Shown here piece by piece: positions 1 to 8,363 of a stretch of 32,802 bases of DNA. How positions within the stretch are numbered: position 1 is the first letter of the stretch; every line of letters begins with the position of its first letter. Origin of the DNA: Polaribacter sp. (GTDB lineage Bacteria; Bacteroidota; Bacteroidia; Flavobacteriales; Flavobacteriaceae); the NCBI GenBank assembly GCA_020740485.1, contig DYMN01000026.1, forward strand, positions 1-32,802, in the 5' to 3' direction. The notes under the pieces were generated by a model that searched no databases, was not told the origin of the DNA, and saw only the letters and a program-made list of their open reading frames with translations. The translations under genes were made by a program, and so were the position numbers.

Positions 1-1642
1 CTACTGCAAAACGGGTGTTATCAATAGGAACTATTTCACTGATGTCTTTAAAATTCTCATTAAAAAGATCGTGAATTTTAAGCTTAGTACTGATTTTATC
101 AAAATAGTACCATTTTTTATTTATATAATAAAGAGATTCCCCTTTGAATTCAAATATTTTTACACCGTAATCATCCTTTATACCACTGGTCTTACTAATA
201 TTTTCAATGGCAATCGCTTTAAACAACTTAGGGTCAAATTTGATATAAAATAATCCTTTGTTGTTATGCGCTGCAATAATTTCATCCTCTGATAATTGGA
301 CAAAATTTTTAATTGGAACATTAAAACCTTCTAATTTCACCCCGCTATCTGATTTATCTAATGTTTTATAAAATGCCAATCCATTATAATTGGATTGAAT
401 GTAACCTTGTCCAAATTTATCGGGTTTAAAGGCCCAACCTCCATTGATCGTGCTTTTCTTACTAAATATTCCATTTTCGAATAAAAAAGTCCCATCGTTA
501 TGTCCTATTACATAGCGTTCACCTTCTTTATAAATACTCCATATTTGACCTTGTGAGTTTTCTATAAATTTTAATTGATTATTCTCATAAACAAATAAAC
601 CGTGATTGGTTCCCAAAAGTAGCGCATCGTTATTGTAGTCTGAAATGGCATAAACCGAACCCAAATTACCACTTGTGTCCGTAAAATAGGCATAAGGTGA
701 ATTATATTCAATGTGGGTAATTCCATTGTCTAAACCTAACCAGAGATCTTTTTCCTTATCTAATTGAATACTCAGAACCGAATTATTTTGTAACGACGAT
801 TTTTTATTGATATTTTCATAGGTATTCTCTTTAAAATTGATTAAATATAAACCATTGGAAGAAGTCCCTAAAGCTAAATTTTGGTTGTCTATTAATTTAG
901 ATGTATTGATGAGTTGCTTTTTCAACAGGGTATTTAATGGATGATTCCATTCCTCTATATTGTTTCCATTTTGGACAAAAACCCCATTTTTTTGAGTGAA
1001 AAAATAAATTTTACCGTCTATTTTTTCAATACTGTGTATAATGTTTCCTTTTAATGCATTCCATTTTGTAAAATTTATAAAATTTTTACTATCCCATCTG
1101 TAAATGCCATCATTTAAGGTTGCGGCATAAAATTCTTTGTCTATGACAAAACAATAGGAAACCGTATTGGGAAATTTTATTCTATTAATCTTCTTAAAGT
1201 CATATTCATACATCTCGCCGAAGGTTTGAAAATAAATTTTCCCATTCCACTCAAAAATTTTCCACACTTCCTCACTATCAGAATGTGTAAAAAAAAGATT
1301 GGGCACTAATGAATGATAATGCAATGTTCCGTTTTCTCTTTTCCAAAAGCCAAATTCATTGAACGAACCGGAAAAAATTAAATCCTTGTAAGCAAAGACC
1401 GATCGAATAATCGTTTTGTTGGGCAAAGTGTGTTTTTCAAAATCTACTCCATTATACCGCAACAAATAATAATTATTGGCAAAATAAAGCGCATTGTCAT
1501 TTCCCTGCGTGATGCCCCATATTTGGTTATCCCCTTTATAATCCTGCTTGGAGTAATTTTCAATAAAAGGGAGCACAGCCTGAGCAAAAAGTTCAAACTG
1601 AAACAAGAATAAAAACAGAAAACCATTGAAGTAACGCATCAT
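1..1642 (-). CDS. Propeller-type sensor / transcriptional regulator, 3' end cut by window edge
   Basis: An open frame runs from ATG at 1642 to the window edge without a stop, so at least 547 residues are present and the C-terminus is missing. The N-terminus is a signal peptide (MMRYFNGFLFLFLFQFELFAQA). The next residues, ending in ENYSKQDYKGDNQIWGITQG, and then DNALYFANNYYLLRYNGVDF, open a series of short beta-propeller repeats of the type IYFFTQKNGVF, LWLGLDNGITHIEY and ALLLGTNHGLFVYENN. This is the start seen in flavobacterial two-component-regulator-propeller proteins, which usually continue with a Y_Y_Y domain, one membrane helix and a cytoplasmic LuxR-type helix-turn-helix or histidine kinase. 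That output half would lie outside the window, so its nature is inferred. The start is 3 nt after the stop of the transporter gene, so the two are probably co-transcribed and the regulator may sense or control uptake of a related substrate. Confidence 0.8.
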   Translation of the reverse strand, partial: MMRYFNGFLFLFLFQFELFAQAVLPFIENYSKQDYKGDNQIWGITQGNDNALYFANNYYLLRYNGVDFEKHTLPNKTIIRSVFAYKDLIFSGSFNEFGFWKRENGTLHYHSLVPNLFFTHSDSEEVWKIFEWNGKIYFQTFGEMYEYDFKKINRIKFPNTVSYCFVIDKEFYAATLNDGIYRWDSKNFINFTKWNALKGNIIHSIEKIDGKIYFFTQKNGVFVQNGNNIEEWNHPLNTLLKKQLINTSKLIDNQNLALGTSSNGLYLINFKENTYENINKKSSLQNNSVLSIQLDKEKDLWLGLDNGITHIEYNSPYAYFTDTSGNLGSVYAISDYNNDALLLGTNHGLFVYENNQLKFIENSQGQIWSIYKEGERYVIGHNDGTFLFENGIFSKKSTINGGWAFKPDKFGQGYIQSNYNGLAFYKTLDKSDSGVKLEGFNVPIKNFVQLSEDEIIAAHNNKGLFYIKFDPKLFKAIAIENISKTSGIKDDYGVKIFEFKGESLYYINKKWYYFDKISTKLKIHDLFNENFKDISEIVPIDNTRFAV

Positions 1643-1645
1643 TTA

Positions 1646-3028
1646 CTATGCTTTTTTTGTATCCAATTTACGAATAACTTTACCGTAAATAATCAAAGAA
1701 ATAGCAGAAACTAAAGCTATACCGGCAAAATAATACCAAATATAATGGGCGTGAACGGTCGCTGCTTTATAGGCTTCAGCAGAATCGAATAATTTAGGGT
1801 CAGGGCAATATTTATTTAACAAATAACCTGAAAGTCCAAATCCTAAAACAGAAGACAAAAATGAATGTAAATGACTAAATCCCAAATACAAACCTTCGTC
1901 CCCTTTAGGAGCTTGCAACGAGAAAAATTCTAAATAACGGGGTGAAATAAAGGTTTCTGCCAAACCTTGCACTGCAATTCCTGCAATCATCATCGCTGCG
2001 ATTGGGTGCATTTCTAATCCCAAGATATTAAAGTTATGAGAACCGTCGAATAAATTTCCTGATGCCATAAGAAGTGCGGAAAAAGGCATTAAAAACATTC
2101 CTACCGTCATCGAAAAAAGTGGTGTTTTGCTCTTCATAAGACTTGTAACGAATGCGACAGTTGTAAAAACCACAAACGGATTGACATTGGCATACCAACC
2201 CACGGCAGCATCTTCTCCTGCTAAACGGGTAACATATTTAGGCATGGTAGCATACAATTGATGTTGTACCATCCAAAAACCGGTAATGATCAATATTAAG
2301 GTTACTAATCTGCCGTTAGTAATTACTACAACTAAAGCTTTCCAAATTTCTTTTATGTTCTTTCCTTCACCTTGATGTTGACTACTTTTAAAAATGAATA
2401 TAATCATTAAAAGCGCAATAAAAGTAAGGGTAGCCGAAAAAAAGTTAAAATAAATCAACCCCATATCGCCCATAGCATCTCGGAAAGGTTTGACAAATGC
2501 TTTACCTGAAAAAGCTCCAATGTTTACCATCATATAAAAAATAGAAAACCCTTGTGCCCTATTCTCTGCTGTAGTTTCTTTGGCAACGGTACCTGTGATA
2601 ACGGATTTGATAAAAGAACCGCCAATCATAAGTAGCATAAGCACCGGAATGATAGACCAACGATAAACAGATTCATTTAATCCTGTAAAAACTATGCCAT
2701 CATTGTAATTAACCAAACCTTCTTTTTCTAAAGTTCCGGGTAAAATTCCCAGTCCAAAATAGCCCAAAGTCAGCAATGCAAATGCCAACAACAAGGACTT
2801 TTTAAATCCTATTTTATCTGCATAAGCACCGGAAAAAGTAGGTAACAAATACAATCCACCTGAAAAAAGCCCTGAAATTAATGCCGCTTCCACATCGGTG
2901 AATCCCAAAATTTTAGATAGGTAAAGTGTAATGACTATAAAAACCCCGTAGTAGGCGCCTCTTTCTAACAATTCTACAAAGTTGGCCGTCCAAAACGCGC
3001 GTGAAAAATCTTTAAAATTATTTAACAT
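1646..3028 (-). CDS. POT/PTR-family MFS transporter (proton-coupled oligopeptide-type)
   Basis: A 460-residue protein with about 12 hydrophobic helices. Near the N-terminus ELLERGAYYGV (residues 19-29) matches the ExxERxxYY motif of helix 1 in proton-dependent oligopeptide transporters. SGAYADKIGFKKS (about 67-79) fits the conserved MFS loop between helices 2 and 3. Members import di- and tripeptides, or occasionally other small molecules, with protons across the inner membrane; the substrate here cannot be read from sequence. The length is normal for the family. It lies 108 nt downstream of guaB on the same strand and 3 nt upstream of the propeller regulator gene. No strong ribosome-binding site is visible, as is usual in this phylum. 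Confidence 0.85.
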   Translation of the reverse strand: MLNNFKDFSRAFWTANFVELLERGAYYGVFIVITLYLSKILGFTDVEAALISGLFSGGLYLLPTFSGAYADKIGFKKSLLLAFALLTLGYFGLGILPGTLEKEGLVNYNDGIVFTGLNESVYRWSIIPVLMLLMIGGSFIKSVITGTVAKETTAENRAQGFSIFYMMVNIGAFSGKAFVKPFRDAMGDMGLIYFNFFSATLTFIALLMIIFIFKSSQHQGEGKNIKEIWKALVVVITNGRLVTLILIITGFWMVQHQLYATMPKYVTRLAGEDAAVGWYANVNPFVVFTTVAFVTSLMKSKTPLFSMTVGMFLMPFSALLMASGNLFDGSHNFNILGLEMHPIAAMMIAGIAVQGLAETFISPRYLEFFSLQAPKGDEGLYLGFSHLHSFLSSVLGFGLSGYLLNKYCPDPKLFDSAEAYKAATVHAHYIWYYFAGIALVSAISLIIYGKVIRKLDTKKA

Positions 3029-3136
3029 AAAACTAATTTTGTAATATCAAGTTTCGAAAATAGTGTTTTTTTTGAAACCTAAAGCACCTTATTGGCCAAT
3101 ACAACAAGATTTTTACTCTAAACGCACAAAAAGAAC

Positions 3137-4624
<1,488 letters not shown>

Positions 4625-4665
4625 TTAGTCTTTTGTTTTTAGTCGTTAGTTTATGGTCGTTAGTC

Positions 4666-4731
4666 GGTTGCTGAGCATGCCTGCACTGTGCTCGCCTGCA
4701 CTGAGCTTGTCGAAGTGTCGAAGTGTCGAAG
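4666..4731. repeat. Dispersed CTGAGC/GTCGAAG repeat cluster
   Basis: The gap between guaB and rarA (4610-4880) holds no gene but a dense repeat patch. Two copies of GTCGTTAGT (about 4642-4663) lead into GGTTGCTGAGC (4666-4676). This is followed by CACTGAGCTTGTCGAAGTG (4699-4717), which overlaps three tandem copies of TGTCGAAG (4708-4731). Related sequences recur at 7945-7964, 22503-22513, 22677-22696 and, degraded, at 30851-30869. It lies inside the predicted 5' leader of guaB. Confidence 0.7.
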
Positions 4732-4790
4732 CCTTGCTCGTTAATTGGTAGCGAGCGTGCGACTTTGAATGTATTTTTAATAATTGCACG

Positions 4791-4798
4791 CAAAGATA
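4791..4798 (-). promoter_or_regulatory. Putative -7 promoter element for guaB
   Basis: On the minus strand TATCTTTG matches the Bacteroidota -7 consensus TAnnTTTG exactly. No clear TTTG lies 19 nt upstream, so only half of the promoter is supported. It would place transcription about 180 nt ahead of the guaB ATG. Confidence 0.4.
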
Positions 4799-4880
4799 AT
4801 ATAGTATTTTAAAAATACAGCATAAAAATTTGATTTACCAGATTATTCATTTTTTAAATAGAAATTTGTAATTTTACCTC

Positions 4881-6155
4881 GTGAATACACCATTAGCCGA
4901 ACGCATGCGACCGCAGACCTTAGCGGATTATATCGGGCAAGATCATCTTGTGGGTAAATCCGGTTTTCTAACTTCAGGGATTGTGCAAGGTATTATACCT
5001 TCCCTTATCTTTTGGGGTCCACCGGGAACCGGCAAAACTACCTTAGCGCAAATCATTGCCCATGAAAGCAAACGACCTTTCTTTTCGTTGAGTGCTATTA
5101 ACAGTGGCGTTAAAGACATTAGAGACGTTATAGATGCCGCAAAAAAAGAATCCGGATTATTTACGACTAAAAATCCAATTTTATTTATAGATGAAATTCA
5201 TCGCTTTAGCAAATCACAGCAAGATTCACTGCTTGGTGCCGTTGAAAAAGGCTGGATCACGCTAATCGGCGCGACAACGGAAAATCCGAGTTTTGAAGTA
5301 ATACCGGCATTATTATCTCGTTGTCAGGTATATGTGTTGGAATCATTTTCTAAAATGGATTTGGAGAAGCTTTTAAACATTGCATTAGAAAAAGATGAAT
5401 GGCTAAATAAGAAAAAAATCCAACTTAAAGAAACCGAAGCTTTATTGCATTTAAGCGGTGGCGATGCACGCAAATTGTTAAATATATTCGAATTGGTGGC
5501 ATCAACAGAAAAAGAACCTATTGAAATAAGCAATGCCTTAGTGTTAGAAAAAGTGCAAAGTAACCCGGCGCGCTATGACAAAACCGGCGAGCAACATTAT
5601 GATATTATTTCCGCCTTTATCAAATCTATGCGTGGGAGTGATCCCAACGGATCTGTTTACTGGTTAGCGCGCATGCTTTCCGGTGGTGAAGATGTCAAAT
5701 TCATTGCCCGTAGAATGGTGATTTTAGCAGCGGAAGATATAGGTTTAGCTAATCCGAATGCACTCCTAATAGCCAATGCCACTTTTGATGCTGTAAGCAA
5801 GATAGGCAACCCGGAAGCGAGAATTCTGCTGAGTCAATGTGCTATCTATTTAGCCACCTCGCCTAAAAGCAACTCGGGCTATACTGCCATAGACGAAGCG
5901 CTCGCTTTGGTGGAAAAAACCGGTGATTTGCCTGTGCCTTTGCATTTACGTAACGCTCCAACAAAATTGATGAAAGAATTAAGCTATGGAAAAGAGTATC
6001 TTTATGCACATAGTTTTGCAGGAAATTTTGTGGATCAAGAGTTTCTACCGGATGTCCTTAAAAACACCGCTATCTATTTACCTCAAAACAACGCCAAAGA
6101 GAAATCTATTAAAGATTTCTTGAGTATAAGATGGAAAGGAAAATACGGCTATTGA
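4881..6155 (+). CDS. rarA: Replication-associated recombination protein A (AAA ATPase)
   Basis: RarA/MgsA is a clamp-loader-like AAA+ ATPase (WHIP family in eukaryotes) that acts at stalled replication forks. The 424-residue protein starts at GTG (4881), giving [20 protein letters not shown], the expected family N-terminus; no in-frame ATG lies nearby. Walker A is GPPGTGKT (46-53) and Walker B is LFIDEIHRF (101-109). The sensor-1 region reads [13 protein letters not shown] and is followed by [13 protein letters not shown]. The C-terminal tetramerisation region contains [27 protein letters not shown] and [10 protein letters not shown]. It is divergent from guaB, with no partner genes beside it. 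Confidence 0.96.
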   Translation: MNTPLAERMRPQTLADYIGQDHLVGKSGFLTSGIVQGIIPSLIFWGPPGTGKTTLAQIIAHESKRPFFSLSAINSGVKDIRDVIDAAKKESGLFTTKNPILFIDEIHRFSKSQQDSLLGAVEKGWITLIGATTENPSFEVIPALLSRCQVYVLESFSKMDLEKLLNIALEKDEWLNKKKIQLKETEALLHLSGGDARKLLNIFELVASTEKEPIEISNALVLEKVQSNPARYDKTGEQHYDIISAFIKSMRGSDPNGSVYWLARMLSGGEDVKFIARRMVILAAEDIGLANPNALLIANATFDAVSKIGNPEARILLSQCAIYLATSPKSNSGYTAIDEALALVEKTGDLPVPLHLRNAPTKLMKELSYGKEYLYAHSFAGNFVDQEFLPDVLKNTAIYLPQNNAKEKSIKDFLSIRWKGKYGY

Positions 6156-6260
6156 TGGGCGTAGTCATTTTTGCCCCATTAAAAATGGCAGAAAGGAGCT
6201 TTTTTTTATAAACCATTCGGGGATTATATCTATGAGGTCAGTATAAATAATATTGATTTT

Positions 6261-6347
6261 GGGCTAAAGCCCGGTAAAGCTTGGTTTTCAATTGCCCCGC
6301 CCTTAAGGGCGGGGCAATTAATTTTCCTGTTAATCAGGGCTTTAGCC
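6261..6347. repeat. Nested palindromic element (REP/MITE-like)
   Basis: A 30-nt perfect palindrome at 6290-6319 (arms AATTGCCCCGCCC and GGGCGGGGCAATT around TTAA) sits between two outer arms, GGCTAAAGCCC at 6262-6272 and GGGCTTTAGCC at 6337-6347, which are exact reverse complements. The outer left arm is itself almost palindromic (GGGCTAAAGCCC). The element is far GC-richer than its surroundings. It may fold as a long cruciform or RNA hairpin and could end rarA transcription, but no clean T-tract follows. Confidence 0.75.
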
Positions 6348-6521
6348 ACATTAATAAAAATTAGTACCCCTTTTTAGACCGAACTCATCTAATAAACACA
6401 AATAAATTTACCTAAAAAGTGAGTTTAACTATTGAAAAAGCAAGTTTAAGTGTCAAAAAAGGTATTAAATTAAGAATTAACCAAGATTGAAAAAAATGGA
6501 AGAAGCAACCTTTTATTTTTT

Positions 6522-6529
6522 TATATTTG
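6522..6529 (+). promoter_or_regulatory. Possible -7 promoter element
   Basis: TATATTTG matches TAnnTTTG. No TTTG or TTG lies at the usual 17-20 nt upstream. It would drive the 40-codon frame and the DUF4468 gene through a leader of about 200 nt. Confidence 0.3.
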
Positions 6530-6561
6530 CGGTATAAAGCAATTCAATAGCATTTTATAAA

Positions 6562-6684
6562 ATGATAGGTACTGCTTCCAAAATAAATATAGACGCAATA
6601 GAAAAAAAATATACGTCAACACGGCTGAAACAGGATATAGGCGCAATAGAAAATAGAGAACATGCGGGAATAAGGATTTTATAA
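6562..6684 (+). CDS. Doubtful 40-residue ORF with in-frame internal repeat
   Basis: ATG at 6562 to TAA at 6682-6684 encodes 40 residues (MIGTASKINIDAIEKKYTST and onward). It contains a 19-nt direct repeat with one mismatch (6587-6605 and 6635-6653), spaced 48 nt apart and so in frame, which gives related segments NIDAIEKK and DIGAIENR. It lies 33 nt after a TAnnTTTG octamer. There is no signal peptide or recognised motif. It may be a real small protein, a remnant of a repeat protein or chance. Confidence 0.2.
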   Translation: MIGTASKINIDAIEKKYTSTRLKQDIGAIENREHAGIRIL

Positions 6685-6735
6685 TCTTCAACTTCCGTAT
6701 ATATTAGAAAATAACCTTAAAAAAACAAACCTATT

Positions 6736-7257
6736 ATGAAAAACATTTTAGCCTTATTAATAGTGACATTTTCAAGCATTTGTTTAGCACAAACCAGTGA
6801 AAAAGTAAAAGGAGAAAAATTTGAATATTCAGAAGTTGGACTAAATGATTATGTAGTAACAAATATTGAAGGAAAAACTAAAGAAGAAATTTATAAAAAG
6901 GCTATGAATTGGGTTATAGAAACTTATAAAAATTCAGATGATGTTTTAAAAATGAATATTGAAAATGAAAAGTTTCGAATTGATGGAATTGCATTTGGTG
7001 TAATAAAAGTTAAAGGAATTTCTTTGAATTTAGGATACGTAATTGAAATAAGTTTCATAGATAATAAATACAGATTTGAACTTATTTCATTGCTATACGA
7101 TAATGCTACAGATTACAAAAAAATGCCAAATTTTAAAACAGACCCAAAATTTGTTAAAAATTTTGGTAACTCACCAGCAGAAATTGAAAACTACTTTAAC
7201 ACACTTAACAAAAGTTTGGAAATATATATTGTTGGAAAAGCAGAAGAAAAATGGTAA
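6736..7257 (+). CDS. Secreted DUF4468-like protein
   Basis: 173 residues beginning with a signal peptide (MKNILALLIVTFSSICLAQT, cleavage near residue 18). The mature part contains TKEEIYKKAMNWVIETYKNS, then IDGIAFGVIKVKG and an alternating strand pattern. This is the layout of DUF4468 (a TBP-like fold domain common in Bacteroidota exported proteins), whose function is not known. The assignment rests on pattern recognition, not on a profile search. It lies just before direct repeat copy A. Confidence 0.65.
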   Translation: MKNILALLIVTFSSICLAQTSEKVKGEKFEYSEVGLNDYVVTNIEGKTKEEIYKKAMNWVIETYKNSDDVLKMNIENEKFRIDGIAFGVIKVKGISLNLGYVIEISFIDNKYRFELISLLYDNATDYKKMPNFKTDPKFVKNFGNSPAEIENYFNTLNKSLEIYIVGKAEEKW

Positions 7258-7274
7258 ATACCCTCAAAATTATG

Positions 7275-7386
7275 TAAGCGAATAGGACGGGTAAGAGCAT
7301 CTAAACAATCTTTTGTGATGAACCAAACTTTTGTACTTTTACCAAGCGTCAGTGAGAACTTCACCGCCAGATTGCCTAAACTAAGC
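7275..7386 (+). repeat. Direct repeat copy A with promoter-like core
   Basis: About 110 bp that align, at roughly 80% identity by eye, with 8151-8259. Shared segments include GTACnTTTACCAA, GTCAGTGAGAACT, CCACCGCCA/TCACCGCCA and ACTAAGC. The core contains TTTG (7312-7315), an 18-nt spacer and TACTTTTA (7334-7341), close to a Bacteroidota promoter with A in place of the final G. It points toward the gene starting at 7428. Confidence 0.75.
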
Positions 7387-7427
7387 ATTTTGTAAAATAA
7401 ACAATTAATAACTAATAATTACTTAAT

Positions 7428-7880
7428 ATGAATAATCAGGGAGAAATTAAATTATCATCAAATTGGACTAAAGTTGGGTTGTATATTGGCAGCATTATTA
7501 TAATGCTAATTACACTTATTTTAATCATAATAACGAAAAATCAAGACTTTCATATTGGAATGTTAGTTAGTGGTTTGATCTTATTTCTTTTAGTAGGTTT
7601 TATTGTATATCAATTTATTTTTGTTTGCGATGCAAAAATAGTTGGAGATAAAATTATTTTAAAGAAGATTTTTAGGCAATCAAAAACTTATTCATTTGAT
7701 AAAACTAAATATCCAACTTCATTTCAAATAAAAAGAACAAAATACGTAACAGTAGAAATGATAAATGATGATAATACTTTAGAGAAATATTTAATTGTTA
7801 ATTCAAAATCATTATTATCATTTGAAAAAATAGACGCTGAACAAATTCTAATAAATTTAAGAAATTTGTCAAAAAAATAG
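7428..7880 (+). CDS. Small membrane protein with two helices and a C-terminal soluble domain
   Basis: 150 residues. After a short polar N-terminus come two transmembrane helices (about 15-36 and 43-66), which place the rest on one face of the inner membrane. The remaining ~80 residues (CDAKIVGDKIILKKIFRQSKT and beyond) alternate short strands and end in a helix (EKIDAEQILINLRNLSK), resembling a bacterial PH-like domain. I recognise no family and assign no function. The gene is AT-rich and lies alone between direct repeats A and B, with a strong hairpin 11 nt after its stop. Confidence 0.7.
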   Translation: MNNQGEIKLSSNWTKVGLYIGSIIIMLITLILIIITKNQDFHIGMLVSGLILFLLVGFIVYQFIFVCDAKIVGDKIILKKIFRQSKTYSFDKTKYPTSFQIKRTKYVTVEMINDDNTLEKYLIVNSKSLLSFEKIDAEQILINLRNLSKK

Positions 7881-7890
7881 AAACTATACA

Positions 7891-7942
7891 CAACATCTAA
7901 GGCTTCGTTGGGTGCGTAGCACCCACAATGAAGCCAGTGTTG
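7891..7942 (+). repeat. Hairpin bounded by CAACA/TGTTG, attC-like in shape
   Basis: Outer arms CAACA (7891-7895) and TGTTG (7938-7942) enclose GGCTTCGTTGGGTGC (7901-7915), loop GTA and GCACCCACAATGAAGCC (7919-7935). The inner arms pair over their length with one mismatch and a two-base bulge. It begins 11 nt after a stop codon. GTTGAAC at 7940-7946 fits the integron GTTRRRY core, but the left end fits RYYYAAC only with a mismatch, so the attC reading is speculative. There is no T-tract for a normal terminator. Confidence 0.5.
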
Positions 7943-7944
7943 AA

Positions 7945-7964
7945 CACTTCGGCTACGCTCAGTG
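7945..7964. repeat. CACTTCGG..GCTCAGTG dispersed repeat copy
   Basis: CACTTCGGCTACGCTCAGTG is the reverse-orientation relative of the element at 4699-4717 and differs from the copy at 22677-22696 at only 3 of 20 positions. Confidence 0.6.
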
Positions 7965-8150
7965 TAAACTTCACCTTCGGTAGCGATTTAAAAAGCACTA
8001 TGGAATTATCGACCTTTGGAGTTATCCTTTTCAAATGACAATCCTCTTCAAAGCAGCGAAGAAATACTCTTTCGCAAACAAATTGACCTTATTTTGCCGT
8101 AAAATCTACATTATAAGGCACAAGTTCCCCCACCCAAAGCATTAGTTGTT

Positions 8151-8259
8151 TAGGCGAGTAGAGGGTAAAACACTAAGATAATTTTTTGTGATTAACCAAA
8201 GTTTTGTACCTTTACCAAAGGTCAGTGAGAACTCCACCGCCACATCGCCTACACTAAGC
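8151..8259 (+). repeat. Direct repeat copy B with promoter-like core
   Basis: Homologous to 7275-7386. Here TTTG (8185-8188), an 18-nt spacer and TACCTTTA (8207-8214) form a promoter-like pair reading toward the gene at 8364. Copies A and B lie about 875 bp apart in the same orientation and bracket the 150-residue membrane protein gene. Confidence 0.75.
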
Positions 8260-8363
8260 GTTACCCCCAAGCGTGAGAGACAGACAACGACATAGAAAAA
8301 TAGAAAAGTAATCCATTGTGATAGGATAGGTAAAATATAAAATACGTTTAAACTATTTATTTT

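Larger units (their letters stand above)
6156..6735. other. 580-nt intergenic region with palindromic repeat and a doubtful short ORF
   Basis: There is no convincing gene. It contains the nested palindrome at 6261-6347, a TATATTTG promoter-like octamer at 6522-6529 and a 40-codon frame at 6562-6684 with an internal direct repeat. The left part (6156-6260) shows no conserved feature. It marks the change from core genes to the accessory segment. Confidence 0.6.
7881..8363. other. 483-nt intergenic region rich in repeats
   Basis: It holds, in order, the CAACA-bounded hairpin (7891-7942), a CACTTCGG..GCTCAGTG repeat (7945-7964), about 190 nt with no recognisable feature, direct repeat B (8151-8259) and a 100-nt AT-rich leader before the next gene. 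A short piece at 7960-7975 (CAGTGTAAACTTCACC) resembles part of repeat A. Confidence 0.6.

Noticed and set aside
1430-1626. 60-codon frames on both strands near 1430-1626
   Set aside because: They lie in the wrong frame over the 5' end of the propeller regulator, whose own frame is open from 1642 to the window edge.
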